This document shows positions 1 to 24,218 of a stretch of 64,000 bases of DNA, piece after piece (position 1 is the first letter of the stretch; every line of letters begins with the position of its first letter). The notes under the pieces are model-generated. The model made no database searches and had not been told where the DNA came from. It saw only the letters and a program-made list of their open reading frames with translations. Source of the DNA: Lytechinus variegatus. Taxonomy: Eukaryota; Echinodermata; Echinoidea; Temnopleuroida; Toxopneustidae. The translations under genes and the position numbers were made by a program. The stretch covers positions 744,001 to 808,000 of the forward strand of contig NC_054752.1 in assembly GCF_018143015.1 (NCBI RefSeq), given 5' to 3'.

Positions 1-261
1 CTGAAAGCTCGATGTCCGAGCTGAAATATGTTTTGTATATTGACTTCAAAACTTCATATTTTTAAGCTCAATAACTCAATATTATTGAACAGGCAATTCG
101 AGCGCGAAGAGCGAGCGAATTTTTTACAGTAACATTAACGATTTGTTTCTTTTTGCAAGTCTTCCCCTCACCTTATTTCATTCACTTTGTCTTCCTCTTT
201 TTTTTCCTCTTCTTTTTTTTCTCCCGTCTTTCCCCTTCTTTTTTCTTTCTCCTCCCTTTAA

Positions 262-828
262 AGGTCAAGTCCACCTCAGAAAAATGTTGATTTAAATCAA
301 TAGAGAAAAATCAGACAAGCACAATGCTGAAAATTTAATCAAAATCGGATGTAAAATAAGAAAGTTATGACATTTCAAAGTTTCACTTATTTTCAACAAA
401 ATAGTTATTTGAACGAGCCAGTTACATCCAAATGAGAGAGTCGATGACATCACTCACTCACTATTTCTTTTGTTTTTTATTGTTTGAATTATACAATATT
501 TCAATTTTTACGAATTTGATGATTAGGACCTCATTGCCTGAAGCACAAAATGTTAAAATAATGGAATTTCCACATGTTCAGGGAGGAATGAAACTTCATT
601 TCACATGACAATGACGAGAAAATAAAAATATTTCATATTTTATATAATAAAATACAAAAGAAATAGTGAGTGAGTGATGTCATCAACTCTCTCATTTGGA
701 TGTAACTGGCTCGTTCATGCCATAACTTTCTTATTTTACATCCGATTTTGATGAAATTTTCAGTGTTATGCTTGTTGAATTTTCCTCTTTTTATTCAAAT
801 CAAGTTTTTGTTGGGGTGGAATTGTCCT
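262..828. mobile_element. Palindromic TTAA-flanked element, copy 1
   Basis: Both ends read AGGTCAAGTCCACC-like inward and are flanked by TTAA (258-261, 829-832). The two halves are near mirror images around a T/A-rich centre, with TGACATCACTCACTCACT on one side and its complement on the other. Part of the right arm is deleted. The TTAA duplication recalls piggyBac-type integration. Non-coding. Confidence 0.85.
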
Positions 829-2700
829 TTAAGACAAAGTTTTATGGCGAACGGGGGTTTGCACATGCAGCGCCTGACTCTGGAATAGTATCCCACACAA
901 TTTTAAGGCAAGTTTATACAATTGGGCAATTTAAATCTGCATTGAAAACATATTCATTTAACTGAAAATAATATTATCAAAGCATTACCAGCAGCTTTCC
1001 CTCATCTTTTCTTTGTTTTCCGAATGCACATTATTTTGAGACCTTTGTAAGGTGTAATTGTTCTATTATTATTATTTATTTATTTTTTTGCTCCGCCAAT
1101 TTTTTCAGGGAGGCACCTGGGGGGGGGCACCAAATCTCAGAGGGGGCACATGCCCCTAGCCCCGGTGGGGAATGTCATGGTCCCAGGCGCATAGCCAGGG
1201 GGGCGGTGGGGGCGGTCCCCCCCCCCCCCCCCAAAACGTCCCCAAAAAGAAAAAAAAGAAGGGAAAAAAGAGAGGAGAAAAGAAAAAGGGAAGGGAGAAA
1301 AGGGAAGAAAGGTAGCTTTGTGTTTTTTTTTTCTTTTTATTCTTTTTTTTCTTAAAAGAGAAACTCCATCACTCTTGCTCTGAATTTATATATGAATTTT
1401 TCTTCCGCACTGCGCGCGGTTAAATGACAATATTGCAATTCTCCATTGTTTCCCCCACCCTTTCTCTAACCCTGTTTTTCCACCTCAGGTATATGTGTTT
1501 CTTACCGGTTAAAGTTCAAATGTATCCATTAGGGCATGGAATTAGAGAAAGGCTACGCCAAAGTATATGAAGTTATCTTTTTTTTTTAATTTATCGCGCA
1601 ACTTCTAGTCGGGTCGGCTCCGGGCGGGTAAAATTTTATATCAATTTCTGCCGCCACCTCCATAAAGTCAACTTCTCCTGCTTTTCAGCTCATTACGAAA
1701 CAACCATAATTCTGGGGCAAACAGGTTCCTAAAATTCGCGTCGTATTAAATAAAGAAGTACAATATTTTTTTTTATCAAATTCTATTAAACTTCATGTCA
1801 TTTCCCTTCACATTCATCTCCTGCTCTGTTTTGCGCCCTCAGTTTGAAATTTTGAATGACACTTAAGTTTCTTTATTATTCAAAATGAAGCACTTCAGGA
1901 TAAGTCAAAGAAATTAGGAATCCTCTTTTTTTAAATTTAATTTCAATAAATCACAGAAGTTTCAACTTTTTGCGCACTATTTCCTCATAAAGAAGTTCAA
2001 TAATCTTAGAAAATCATTTTAATTAGAGCCGATGGTGGTATAAGACGTATCTGCATTATTTTGATGAAACGTCCGCCCTTTGAAATTTCACAGTTTCATT
2101 GCTCTGCGCGGGGCTGAATATCTTTCTCCCGGCATATATACATTTCTTCTCCTCTGTTTTGCGAATTAAAGATATGCACTGTCGCTAAATTGTTTGTAAT
2201 CAAATCTGATCTTTCCAAGGGAAGTATTCAATATATCTTTGAGAAGACCCTTTAGTCGGGACCCTTTTCATGGCAAAAAAATAATAAAACGCTTTAGCTT
2301 CCGCGCTTCGCGCGAGGGTATTATCATTTTAATTTCCTCCAAGGTATTCCTTTTTTTTGTGCGTTCACAATCACTTTTTGAAAGCAAATTAAGGTTCATG
2401 AAAACAATGTTCAAAATCACAATGAGTCAACTGAATTGGAGCTGAAATAGGCACTAGAGACAAGAGAGACGGCTCCTTTTCATTTTAATTTATGAAACAC
2501 CAAAAGCTTCGCGCTTCGCGCGGGAGGGGGAAACTCCCCCTCCCTGCACCCACCCCCTAGGGAGCGCGCTTCGCGCGCTCTGTAAGTGTTGGCACGCTTC
2601 GCGTGCATTTACCGCCCCCTCCAAAATGAAATCCTGGCTACGCGGTTGCATGGTCCTGATGTTAGGTTTTAATGGCTGAAACAAAATCAGCTCAAATCAG
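829..2700. other. Repeat-rich non-coding stretch
   Basis: Contains homopolymer G/C and A/T runs near 1115-1260 and fragments with CGCTTCGCGCG motifs at 2300-2325, 2505-2525 and 2565-2605, plus a repeat end resembling TGGCTACGCG near 2636. No conserved reading frame seen. Confidence 0.5.
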
Positions 2701-2772
2701 CTCGTGCTCATATTATTCTGTAATAGGCCGGAATATCAGAAATTTTCAGCTCGCGCGGTAAAATATGCACCC

Positions 2773-2827
2773 GCATGTTTATTGAGGTAGCCTGCATGTT
2801 ACATGCAGGCAACCTCAATAAACATGC
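2773..2827. repeat. Near-perfect 55-bp palindrome
   Basis: Arms of 27 bp pair around a single central base (2800) with one A/A mismatch (2789/2811). Centre reads GCCTGCATGTTACATGCAGG. Not a visible part of the neighbouring repeats. Confidence 0.9.
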
Positions 2828-3048
2828 CAGCATGTTCTTTATTTAAAATATGCTTATCCAGTTTCAGATCAGAATATCAATAATTATCTGCTCGCGCTTT
2901 ACACTCGCATTATTAATGATACCCAATTAACCATATCCTATTCATAATTTACAAAATATGAATAGAGTGGCCCGCTTTTAGGTTTAAAATATAAATTTTC
3001 TTCCGCTCGCGCCCGCATCAATTGTTAAGTTATAGATATATATATATA

Positions 3049-3215
3049 TAATCATAAAAGGTATAGTGAATGCCGTAAAAATAAAATAATTTTAAAAGAA
3101 GCATAGCTCTCAAAAATGAAAGGTAAAGTCACACTCTTCGTCAGTACCCATGATGTGACAAAAAAAGAGAATTCAAAATCCGTTTCTGAAACAGTCGTGA
3201 AAAACACGTCTGTTC
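3049..3215. repeat. Direct duplicate of the foldback terminus
   Basis: About 165 bp closely matches 3458-3625 (AATCATAAAAGGTATAGTG through CGTGAAAAACA), so the terminal part is duplicated about 410 bp apart outside the main left end. Confidence 0.8.
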
Positions 3216-5089
3216 ATGGGCATACGGATTGTGAAACTCACCTTTCAAAGAAATCAATGCGCTGAAGATGGAAGAAGCGCACTGTAAAAGACGCATCTAA
3301 AGACGCGTTGCCATGACTGCAAGATGACAATGGCGAATTTCTGGCTCCAAAACAGGAAAATCTGAAAAGGGCCTCACCGCCAACAGTCGAAGTTTAGCAG
3401 TAAAAAGTACCTGAGTAAAATAGAAATAGTCTGCTTCGGCATATGGAATAAAATAATCATAAAAGGTATAGTGAATGCCGTAAAAATAAAATCATAGATT
3501 TTAAAAGGAGCATAGCTCTCAAAAATGAAAGGTAAAGTCACACTCTTCGTCAGTGCCCATGATGTGACAAAAAAGAGAATTCAAAATCCGTTTCTGAAAC
3601 AGTCGTGAAAAACATGTCTGTTTCACGACTTTACCTTTCATTTTTGAGAGCTATGAAAAACACGACTTTACGACTTTTAGTGTGGTACGGTATGTCACTG
3701 ACACAGCTCCCGTAGGACTAGCGTGCCAAAATTGATTTTTTGGCTGTTTTGGCTCCAATAAGGTCCCCTTAGGCCAAAAACGATGGGGTTCAAATTTTCA
3801 GACCCCTCCTTCCCTTTGTGGGGGGTCCTTTTTGGCGCCATATTGGCCTGTACAAAGCCCAATAGGATAATCCATTGTTTTCAACCTTATTTCTCACTTT
3901 TCTTCACCAATTATATTTTCAAGTTGTCTGAGGTGTATGAGAATGAATATTTGATGATGTTGTGATGTCAATGTTTTTTAAATTTTACCATATGGGGGCG
4001 GAATTTACGAAAAATGCCCCAAAATTGTAAAATATTGCCCCCAAAATATTATTTTTCCCTTTTTTGGCACTAAAATTAGGACAAAAGGATTACAAAATGA
4101 AATGAATATGTCTTTTTATACAATCCAACAACAGAGGACTATATCACATGTAATGTATATCATTATTTTTGGTCAATTGATGTAAAAATCATCCCCATTT
4201 CAGGATTTTATGCAGTGAAAACCTTACTACAACACTAGAGGGCGCCATAACTTATGATAAGCACAGAGATACGATCTTACGTATACTTATAAGCACTTCC
4301 CTAAAAAAAATCAAATTCTAGGCACTGTAATTTTATCAATAAATTTGAAAGCTGACACATTTCAAGAGCAATTATTTCCAATGCCGATTCATAGTATGGG
4401 CATCGAATTTGTTTGATTCTACCCCCCCCCCCCCGGGGGGGGCAAAATAGCTGCCTTAGGCTAAAAATAAAAAAATCCTGGATTCTTTTTTTTTGTTACT
4501 TAAGTGACCTTAATTTGGTTTCTATTCAAAGATTTTTAAGGGTGAAGAAGTATATCGGGAAAAGTTACAAGGACCCAGAAATCCAAGATGGCTTCCAAAA
4601 TGGAGTTTAAAATGGCTGTTGATACTTTAAATGGACATAGCACATTTTATATACTTGAGATAGATGGAATCGGTGTCTAGACCATGGTTTCAACGATCAA
4701 AATTGGGACAAGAATACCGTTTCCTTTTTTTATTTAACTTTTGGAGGCCATCTTGGACTCAACATACCGGGACACTCGGTGGTCCGGTATGTTAAAAAAT
4801 CCAAGATGGCTTCCAAAAATGGAGTTTGAAATTGCTGTTGCTGCTTGAAAAACCGATATAGTTTGTTCAATATCCGGGAATATGAATGTGTGTGACTACC
4901 ATGGAAAAGTGAGTCTAATAATACATTAGAATAAGTTACAAGGAGAGTCGTTGGTCGAGTATGTTAAACAATAGAGTATAAAATAGCCACTGTTATTTAC
5001 AAGTGGACATGTAATATCCATCAAGAATATGGTTTGATGTTTAAACCATGATTTTTAAAGTCAGAAAATTAGTTACAACCGTTCGAGTG

Positions 5090-5315
5090 TTGTGGCCCAG
5101 TGGATTGGTCTTTTGACTTTGAAAGGGTCGTGGGTTCGAATCCCAGCCATGGCATAGTTTCATTCTGCAAGAAATTTATCAACATTGTGATGCACTCAAC
5201 CCAGGTGAGGTAAATGGGTACCCGGTAGAAATTCCCTGAATGAACTTTGAATGAACCAGTTTTTAGAACTGAAGTGGCTTCCCTAGGTAAATACCATATC
5301 ATAACAAGGACAGTC
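5090..5315 (+). mobile_element. tRNA-derived SINE, family 1
   Basis: Pol III A box TGGCCCAGTGG (5093-5103) and B box GGTTCGAATCC (5133-5143), followed by the family body with ACTCAACCCAGGTGAGGTAA. Inserted in the left arm of the foldback element. Confidence 0.8.
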
Positions 5316-6290
5316 ATTGCTCTATGTCGGAAAATCCAAGATGTCGTGAAGAAATCTGAGTCTAAAGTGAATGCTGTTACTTAAAAATGGACATCGTTCA
5401 TTTAAAATTCACAAAGGACATATGATTTTGGTGTCCACTCAATGGTTTCATGATTATAATACTACCTTCGATTAGTTAGAAAGATATGCACTTGTCCATT
5501 TTGCCTAAAAATCCAAGAAATTTTTCAAAATGGCATCTAAAAGGATTCCTAAAACTCATTAATAATGGCCAGAGTTTATACAATATTAATATTTGAGGAA
5601 TAATTTGGATGTCTACATGGTGGTATAAAGGGTTAGATAATACATTCAACAAATAACAAGGATATTTAGTTTTCCATTTTGTCTAAAATCCATGGTAGAT
5701 AAAAAAAAAATCAAGTGGGTGCTATTACAAACTCATTAATCAATATGATAACCTTACTTATCCCATAAAGTGTAGGCACCAAAATATTTCTCACAGGTTG
5801 GTATTGTTTGAATAATGTCTCCACTTTTAAGTAACAGTAGTCATTTTGGAACCCATTTTTTTTAAGCCCACCGGGATTTTAAGGCAAAATGGATAACTGC
5901 ATAGTCATTGTAGCCAGTCCTTAATAAATATTTTTAATTTCAACTCTTGAAATACTAGTGTAGACACCAAAATAATATCCCCAGGTGTATGTTTAATGTT
6001 CTATATCCACTTTTAAGTAATAGCAGTCGTTTAAGCAATCTTGACATCCGACTGTTCTTTCAACTTGAAACAACACTTGATCCTTTAAACTCTAGTGTAG
6101 ACACCGAAATCAAATCCACAATGTGCATTTCTAATGAACTATGTGTACTTTTAAGAACCACAGTCAATTTAGACCCTGCATTTTGGAGGCCATATCGCAT
6201 TTCTTGACATACCAGACCACTGACAGCCCTTATTTACTTATCCAAATGTCTTATTTGACCCTTGAAACCACTGGTTTAGACAGCAAACTG

Positions 6291-7067
6291 GGGGCCGTTT
6301 CATAAAGCTGTTCGTAAGTTAAGAGTGACTTTAAGAACGACTGGTGATCTTTTCTTACGTGCTAAACCATCGCCTATGGTGTATACCATTTACCAAAAGA
6401 AAGGATCACCAGTCTTTCTTTAAGGACAAGTCCACCCCAACAAAAACTTGATTTGAATAAAAAGAGAAAAATTCAACAAGCACAACACTGAAAATTTCAT
6501 CAAAATCGGAAGTAAAATAAGAAAGTTATGGTATTTTAAAGTTTCGCTTATTTTCAACAAAATAGTTATATGAACGAGCCAGTTACATCCAAATGAGAGA
6601 GTTGATGACATCACTCACTCACTATTTCTTTTGTATTTTATTATATGAAATGTGAAATATTTTGATATTCTCGTCATTGTCATGTAAAATAAAGTGTCAT
6701 TCCTCCCTAAACACGTGGAATTCCATTATTTTAACATTTTGTGCTTCAGGCAAGGAGGTCCTAATTGTCAAATTCGTAAAAATTGAAATATTGTATAATT
6801 CAAACAATAAAAAACAAAAGAAATAGTGAGTGAGTGACGTCATCGACTCTCTCATTTGGATGTAACTGGCTCGTTCATATAACTATTTTGTTGAAAATAA
6901 GCGAAACTCTGAAATGTCATAACTTTCTTATTTTACATCCGATTTTAATGAAATCTTTAGCATTGTGCTTGTCTGATTTTTCTCTATTGATTCAAATCAA
7001 CATTTTTCTGAGGTGGACTCGACCTTTAAAGTCGTTCTTATCTTACGAACAGCTTTATGAAACACCC
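6291..7067. mobile_element. GGGCCGTTTCATAAAGCTG inverted-repeat element, interrupted
   Basis: Ends read GGGGCCGTTTCATAAAGCTG and, inverted, CAGCTTTATGAAACACCC. The halves meet at AAGAACGAC/GTCGTTCTT. It is interrupted by a TTAA-flanked palindromic element at 6424-7025 and itself sits in the large foldback. Confidence 0.8.
6424..7025. mobile_element. Palindromic TTAA-flanked element, copy 2 (nested)
   Basis: Same family as 262-828, about 600 bp, flanked by TTAA (6420-6423, 7026-7029), inserted into the element at 6291-7067. Confidence 0.88.
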
Positions 7068-9014
7068 ACCTGATATCTCCCAGGCCGATATGAAAAGAAC
7101 TATGTCTGCTTTAAATATCAGCAGCCATTTTAAGATCATTTTTTGGAACTCATCTTTGATTTTTGGACATACCAGACCACTGACTGTCCTTGTAACTTAT
7201 CCTTATATTACTTGACCCAAACCGGTGGTTTAAAAATTAAACATTGAAATCACATTTCCATGGACGATATGAAATAAAATATGTCTGCTTAAAGTTTAGC
7301 AGCCATTTCAGAATAAATTTTTTGAAGCCATCATGGATTTTTGGACCCACCAGACTACTCACTATCCTTGCAACTTTTTCCAATTTACGAGTACTTCACC
7401 ATTAAAATCATTGAATCAAATTGCGGATTTTTAGCACACGGTAGCCTTTTTTGATGCCATCTTATATTTTCCAGGTATCCTGGGGTCCTTATATTCACTC
7501 TATCCTGTGTCAACAAATTATTTAACTCCTAGAACATGGAGTATGAAACTAATTAGGATTCTAGGGTGGATAATGAGTGAGTCGTATTCATTAATTTTAA
7601 GTGAATGGTGGCCATCTTGGATACTATCTTGAAAATAACCACTTTCCCTGATGCAGATTTTGGTAGATTTTTAGTACATTATTCCTGAGATCAATTAGTA
7701 CTAAAAACTGTTGAAAAACAATGTAAGTTCGGAAGTTCTCTAAACACCACATGTTATGTCAATACTGATTATGTGCATGTGTGCGTGTGCGTGTATGAGT
7801 GGGGGGGGGGGCTAAAAATATATTTTATGTGTTTCTTTCTGTCTATCAGTAATTGGAAATTAGCCGAGAAGTATATAATTGACAATTCGAATTGAAGTCC
7901 TTTAATCGTAAATTGTACTCTAGAACGAGTGGCCGAATGGTGAAAGTTGTATGCCAGTCAGTGTGGGGGGGGGGGGGGTAAGGGATATGGTTGGTAGGAT
8001 GCTCGTCTAACTTGAAGCCTTCAGATATAGGCATTCTAGCTGTCTAGGGATGATAAAATACCATAAAACAATTCATTTTTTAACCGGGCGCAAAATTACT
8101 AATACTCCTGATTTTAGTGAGTCTTGATATAGGTGACCCCCCCCCCACAGGCAGTGGGTGAGGGTGGGGAAAATTGGAACCCTATCATTTCCTGATAGAC
8201 TGGACCCAAGTGAATAAAAAAAAATTTTGGCACAAAAATCCTGCAGGAGCTGTGTCATGATATACCGTACCACACTAATATCATCATGATAAGTTATGGC
8301 GCCCTCTAGTGTTGTAGTTAGGTTTTCACTGCATAAAATCCTGAAATGGGGGTGACTTTTACATTAATTTACCAAGAATAATCATATAAATTACATGTGA
8401 TGTATTCCTCTGTTATTGGACTGTACAACAAGACATATGCACTTCATTTTGTAATCTTTTTGTCCTAATTCTAGTGCCAAAAAGGGGGGAAATTATATTT
8501 TTGGGGTAATATTTTACAATTTTGGGGCATTTTTCGCAAAATCCGCCCCCCGTATGGTAAAAGTGAAAATATACTGACATCACAACATCATCAAATATTC
8601 ATTCTTGTACACCTCAGACAACTTACAAATAAAATTGGCGAGGGAAAGTGAGAAATAAGGTTGAAAACAATGGATTATCCTATTGGACTTTTGTACAGGC
8701 CAATATGGCGCCCAAAAGGACCCCCCACAAAGGGAAGGAGGGGTCTGAAAATTTGAACCCCATCGTTTTTGGTCTAAGGGGACCCTATTGAAGCCAAAAC
8801 AACCAAAAATCAATTTTGGCACGCTAGTCCTACGGGATGACACACCATACCCCACTATTTACGAAAAGTCGTGTTTTTCACGACTTTTGAGTCGTGTAAA
8901 ACACGACTTTACCTTTCATTTTTGAGAGCTATGCTCCTTTTAAAATCTATGATTTTATTTTTACGGCATTCACTATACCTTTTATGATTATTTTATTCCA
9001 TATGCCGAAGCAGA

Positions 9015-9018
<4 letters not shown>

Positions 9019-9108
<90 letters not shown>
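9019..9108. repeat. (AT)n microsatellite
   Basis: About 90 bp of pure AT, abutting the right end of the large foldback element. Confidence 0.97.
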
Positions 9109-9111
<3 letters not shown>

Positions 9112-9914
9112 ATTGATGATTACAAAAAGTGCTTAGAAGGTCAAGATTTTAGGTCGAAATGTCAAAAAGTTTAGCTCGCGTTTCGTGCTCCCATTATTGA
9201 AATATGTACCGTATTCGTGGGTAGCTGTAAACAGTCCTTAACAGGTCCGTTTTCGATCATAGAACATTTATCAAAAGTGTCTGCTCGCGCTTCGCGCTTG
9301 CAGCAATTATCTAGTTACATACGCATCTTGTTCAGGATCACAAACAGTGCCCAGAATGTTCCGAATTATCTTCAGGACAAAAAACATGAAAGGTTGAAAA
9401 AAAATCGATCGCGCTTCGTGCTCGCACTTTTTTTTTTATAAAGGGCTTATGAGATTATTTCATATTTATGTTGTTTCATAAGAATATAGCTAAGAAGTGA
9501 CTAATCGGGGAAAATCTGGGTGAAGATAATTTCGGGCCCCCCTCCCATTGGCGAAAGTTGGATCTGCCCTTGTAACATACCCACACACAGAAAAAAGGTC
9601 CCCCCCCCCGAAAAAGCAAGGACCCCCAGTGCCCCCCCCCCCCCGGAAAAAAATTTCAGCTACGCCACTGGAAATATGGTGCGCGCGAGATTCGATGCTC
9701 ATGCATAGGTTGTATTATCGGCCTTGTTAAAAAAAAAATTAACGGATTTCTTGAGCGCGCGCGCGCTCGCTCGCTCTCAATTATTTTTTTTCACGATTCA
9801 ATGTTAGTCTCCTATTACCAAAATTGAAGTTTAGACCCTAATCACAGCCAAAACCGCGGTTTTGTTTAAACAACCGTGGATGAATGCTGTTTTCTGGTGC
9901 CAAGAGATCTGGAA
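9109..9914. other. CDK5 upstream region
   Basis: Holds degenerate CTCGCGCTTCGCGCT repeats (9170-9430), a C-rich element end near 9600-9671 (CAGCTACGCCACTGG), and a CG-rich patch GAGCGCGCGCGCGCTCGCTC at about 9755. No TATA box is evident. The transcription start cannot be placed. Confidence 0.4.
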
Positions 9915-21516
<11,602 letters not shown>

Positions 21517-21736
21517 AGAGGGCAGTCTTTTATTGTGCAACTCCTAATCCTTGAGCACTGTTCTTTTTCAGTTGAGCATAAGAAGAAAAAAAAAGAATAT
21601 CCTGTTTACTTAGGGATTTTTAGTAAAACACAAAACATTTTGTACTTTTAAGATTATATACATGTATGCTTTGTATTATTATGTATAAGTGATAATATGG
21701 GCTAAACATACATCATCAGGGCTTAGTGCATCCTGT

Positions 21737-21742
21737 AATAAA
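21737..21742 (+). promoter_or_regulatory. Candidate CDK5 polyadenylation signal
   Basis: An AATAAA lies 221 bp past the CDK5 stop, the first good match in the downstream AT-rich stretch. The position is plausible for a short 3' UTR, but no transcript evidence is available. Confidence 0.45.
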
Positions 21743-22814
21743 TTATTTGTTTAACTGTATCACAAGACACTTTGTAAATAAGATATTCTAGAATTTGGAA
21801 AGGAGAATTATATTATATTGGATGGCTCAGAATGGAATACCAGAAATATTCCAAGAGTTTGGGCAAACATTCCACGAATCACAGATGAGTGGAATATTGG
21901 CCCTAACGAGTGGAATTTTCTGTATTTCTGGTATTCCATGAAAGAAAGCCATCCAATATAATTATTATCATCTATCCCACCCCTGGCAATCGAAAAGAGG
22001 GGGAATTTGATTAAACAAGTCATATCACTTATCACATAATGGCATCATCACTTCATAAGATCAAATGCGATTTGCATGTCGTTCATTATGACGTCATTGA
22101 GCGTAGTTATGCTCCATGCTGCGCACCGCATTGCTTTCATTGTTGTACGCATTGTATATTTCGCGCATGCGCACTATACTGTTGAATATGGTCTCATATT
22201 CAATAGCAAATTTTGTACAGGAGCCTATGGGATATTCTTTGGATTTCGATCATTCTAGGGATATGCTCTGATACACTGCACAGGTAATTGATGCAGACCA
22301 AAATACACATTTTTAATGTATGGCTAAAACGCTCTATATAGATGATAATTTGCCATCCTGCTATAGTGCAACAGAACATGTTTTCCTGTCATACGAATAT
22401 ATGTCTTTTGTTAAAAGGAATATTCATCTGTTATAAGATATTTATACAGGATATCTACACTGCAAGCAAAAGATTTTATTTCAAGTGGCCACTTTTATGA
22501 CAACAGCTCTAAATAAATTATCAATAAATCCAAGAAGGTATGTAATTAAGATGAATGTCCACATGACACTTGATATTTAAGATGAAGAGTATCTCTAAAT
22601 GATTAAGTACTGGAGTGTCAAGTTGACCCATGTAGTAGTCTCATGGGTGCACAAGGAAAACTTACCTTTGAACTCATTCATTATCATGTCCTACTACTTC
22701 AAATATAAGTGGAGACCCCTGTAACTCACAAATGGAGAGTAGAAATGTCATTTTTGTCTTCAACTTTGCAGTGTATCTTTACAGGACTTAAATGTGAGCT
22801 TATCATCCAAGTTT

Positions 22815-23200
22815 AAAACTTCAAAGGGCAATTCAATTGATATGGAGTAGAGAAAAAAAAACTAAAGTGTAATGCTGAAAATGTCATCAAAGTCAGATAT
22901 CAAACAAGAAAGTTATGATATTTAAATATTTTGGACGATCTAAGAAAACAATTAGTTCACATTCTGGTATAAATTAATCACCATTTCTTTTGTATTTTAT
23001 TGAATGATATATTGTCATTTTCGCTTCATTATAATGTGAAAAAAGGTTTGTTTCCTCAATGAATTATCAATATTGTAACCGTTTGTGAAATGATGAGTTC
23101 TCTTTCTGCAAAAAGTAAATTAATTTTCAGCACTATGCTTGTGTGTATTTTTTTTCCAAATATACTTTTTTTTTTTGGTTATACTTTTCCTTTGAAGTTT
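22815..23200. mobile_element. Degenerate palindromic-family copy 5
   Basis: Keeps AATGCTGAAAATGTCATCAA, AACAAGAAAGTTATGAT, ATTTCTTTTGTATTTTATT and TTTTCAGCACTATGCTTG in the family order; ends are lost. Confidence 0.6.
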
Positions 23201-23739
23201 TGTGTAAACCACTGTGTGAATGGGTAATATTTATCAGATGTTTAAAGTATAACAATTGGTTTATACATTCCTGTACAGTATGGATAATATAGATAATTTT
23301 GTGACCATGATGTCAAAGTGTAGTGTATATTGTGGTGTTATTTGGTGTTGTGCTCAAACCTTTTATAGAATAGAGGTCGATTCTGAGTCATATAATATAA
23401 CATAACAAATACAATAATCAAATGATGGGTACCTAAGCAACACACTGGGGCCGCAAGATGGCTGGAGGCGGGGGCTGCATGTGGGTGCTTCAGCCCCCCT
23501 CCCCCAAACTGTTTTGCAATAACCATCCACACAGTGACCATCAAGTTATGATGCAAGTTTTGCCCCCCCCCTCACTTTGAATATTATGTGCAGCCCATGT
23601 ATTATAATACCAAGGTACATTCATATAGTTACTGCTATACCTCATTATTATAGGAAGTATAATTGAAGGGGATGGGTGAAAATGTCTATATGATGAGGCT
23701 ATTTATTTCATAAAGCTGTTATGGATGCTAATCTCATTC

Positions 23740-23997
23740 TAATACTAATAATATGCAACATTTATATAGAGCTTTAAATGTTTCTAAGTGCTGCATACTA
23801 TTAACCCGGCTTTAGCATGACTATCCTGATCGGACGCTAGAGCATTCAAGGAATTCCTTCCTACTGGGTACCTATTTACTACACTTGGGTGAAGAGTGGC
23901 AAATGTAGATAAATGTCTTGCTAAAGGATGCAGGTGCCATAGTGGGATTTGAACCCCAGACCTTGTGATTCAGGATAATGAGCCACAGCACCTCTAC
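23740..23997 (-). mobile_element. tRNA-derived SINE, family 1, reverse, diverged
   Basis: Body CAAGGAATTCCTTCCTACTG and B-box complement GGATTTGAACCCC are recognisable; the order matches 18066-18350. Confidence 0.7.
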
Positions 23998-24218
23998 ATT
24001 TGATTACTAATCAGCTAAAGGTGAAATCTGATTGTTGTACAATAAAGTTATCATTTTTGCCAAGCATCTGAAAGAAAAAATAAATGAAATATATGTTCAA
24101 ACTTTGATCTGCTGAAAATTAACTCAAGTATGTCAAAATGAGGGGTTGATGTTATGAAATTTTGCACAAAAAAATGTTTACCAGTCTTGCACAAGAAAGG
24201 CTTCCCCGTCAGGCTTAA

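Larger units (their letters stand above)
3428..9018. mobile_element. Large foldback element with about 0.7-0.8 kb inverted ends
   Basis: The left end (AGTCTGCTTCGGCATATGG then AATCATAAAAGGTATAG) recurs inverted at 8930-9018. About 570 bp at 3690-4262 is an inverted match of 8283-8870 (e.g. CACTAGAGGGCGCCATAACT versus its complement). The interior (4575-7630) holds diverged units of about 180 bp marked by ATCCAAGATGG; those left of about 5770 are direct, those to the right inverted. No coding region. It hosts a SINE, two nested palindromic elements and a further duplication near 8080-8276. Confidence 0.8.

Noticed and set aside
1-9900. Any protein-coding gene at the left end
   Set aside because: All frames are short, fall in repeats and lack recognisable domains or paired splice sites.
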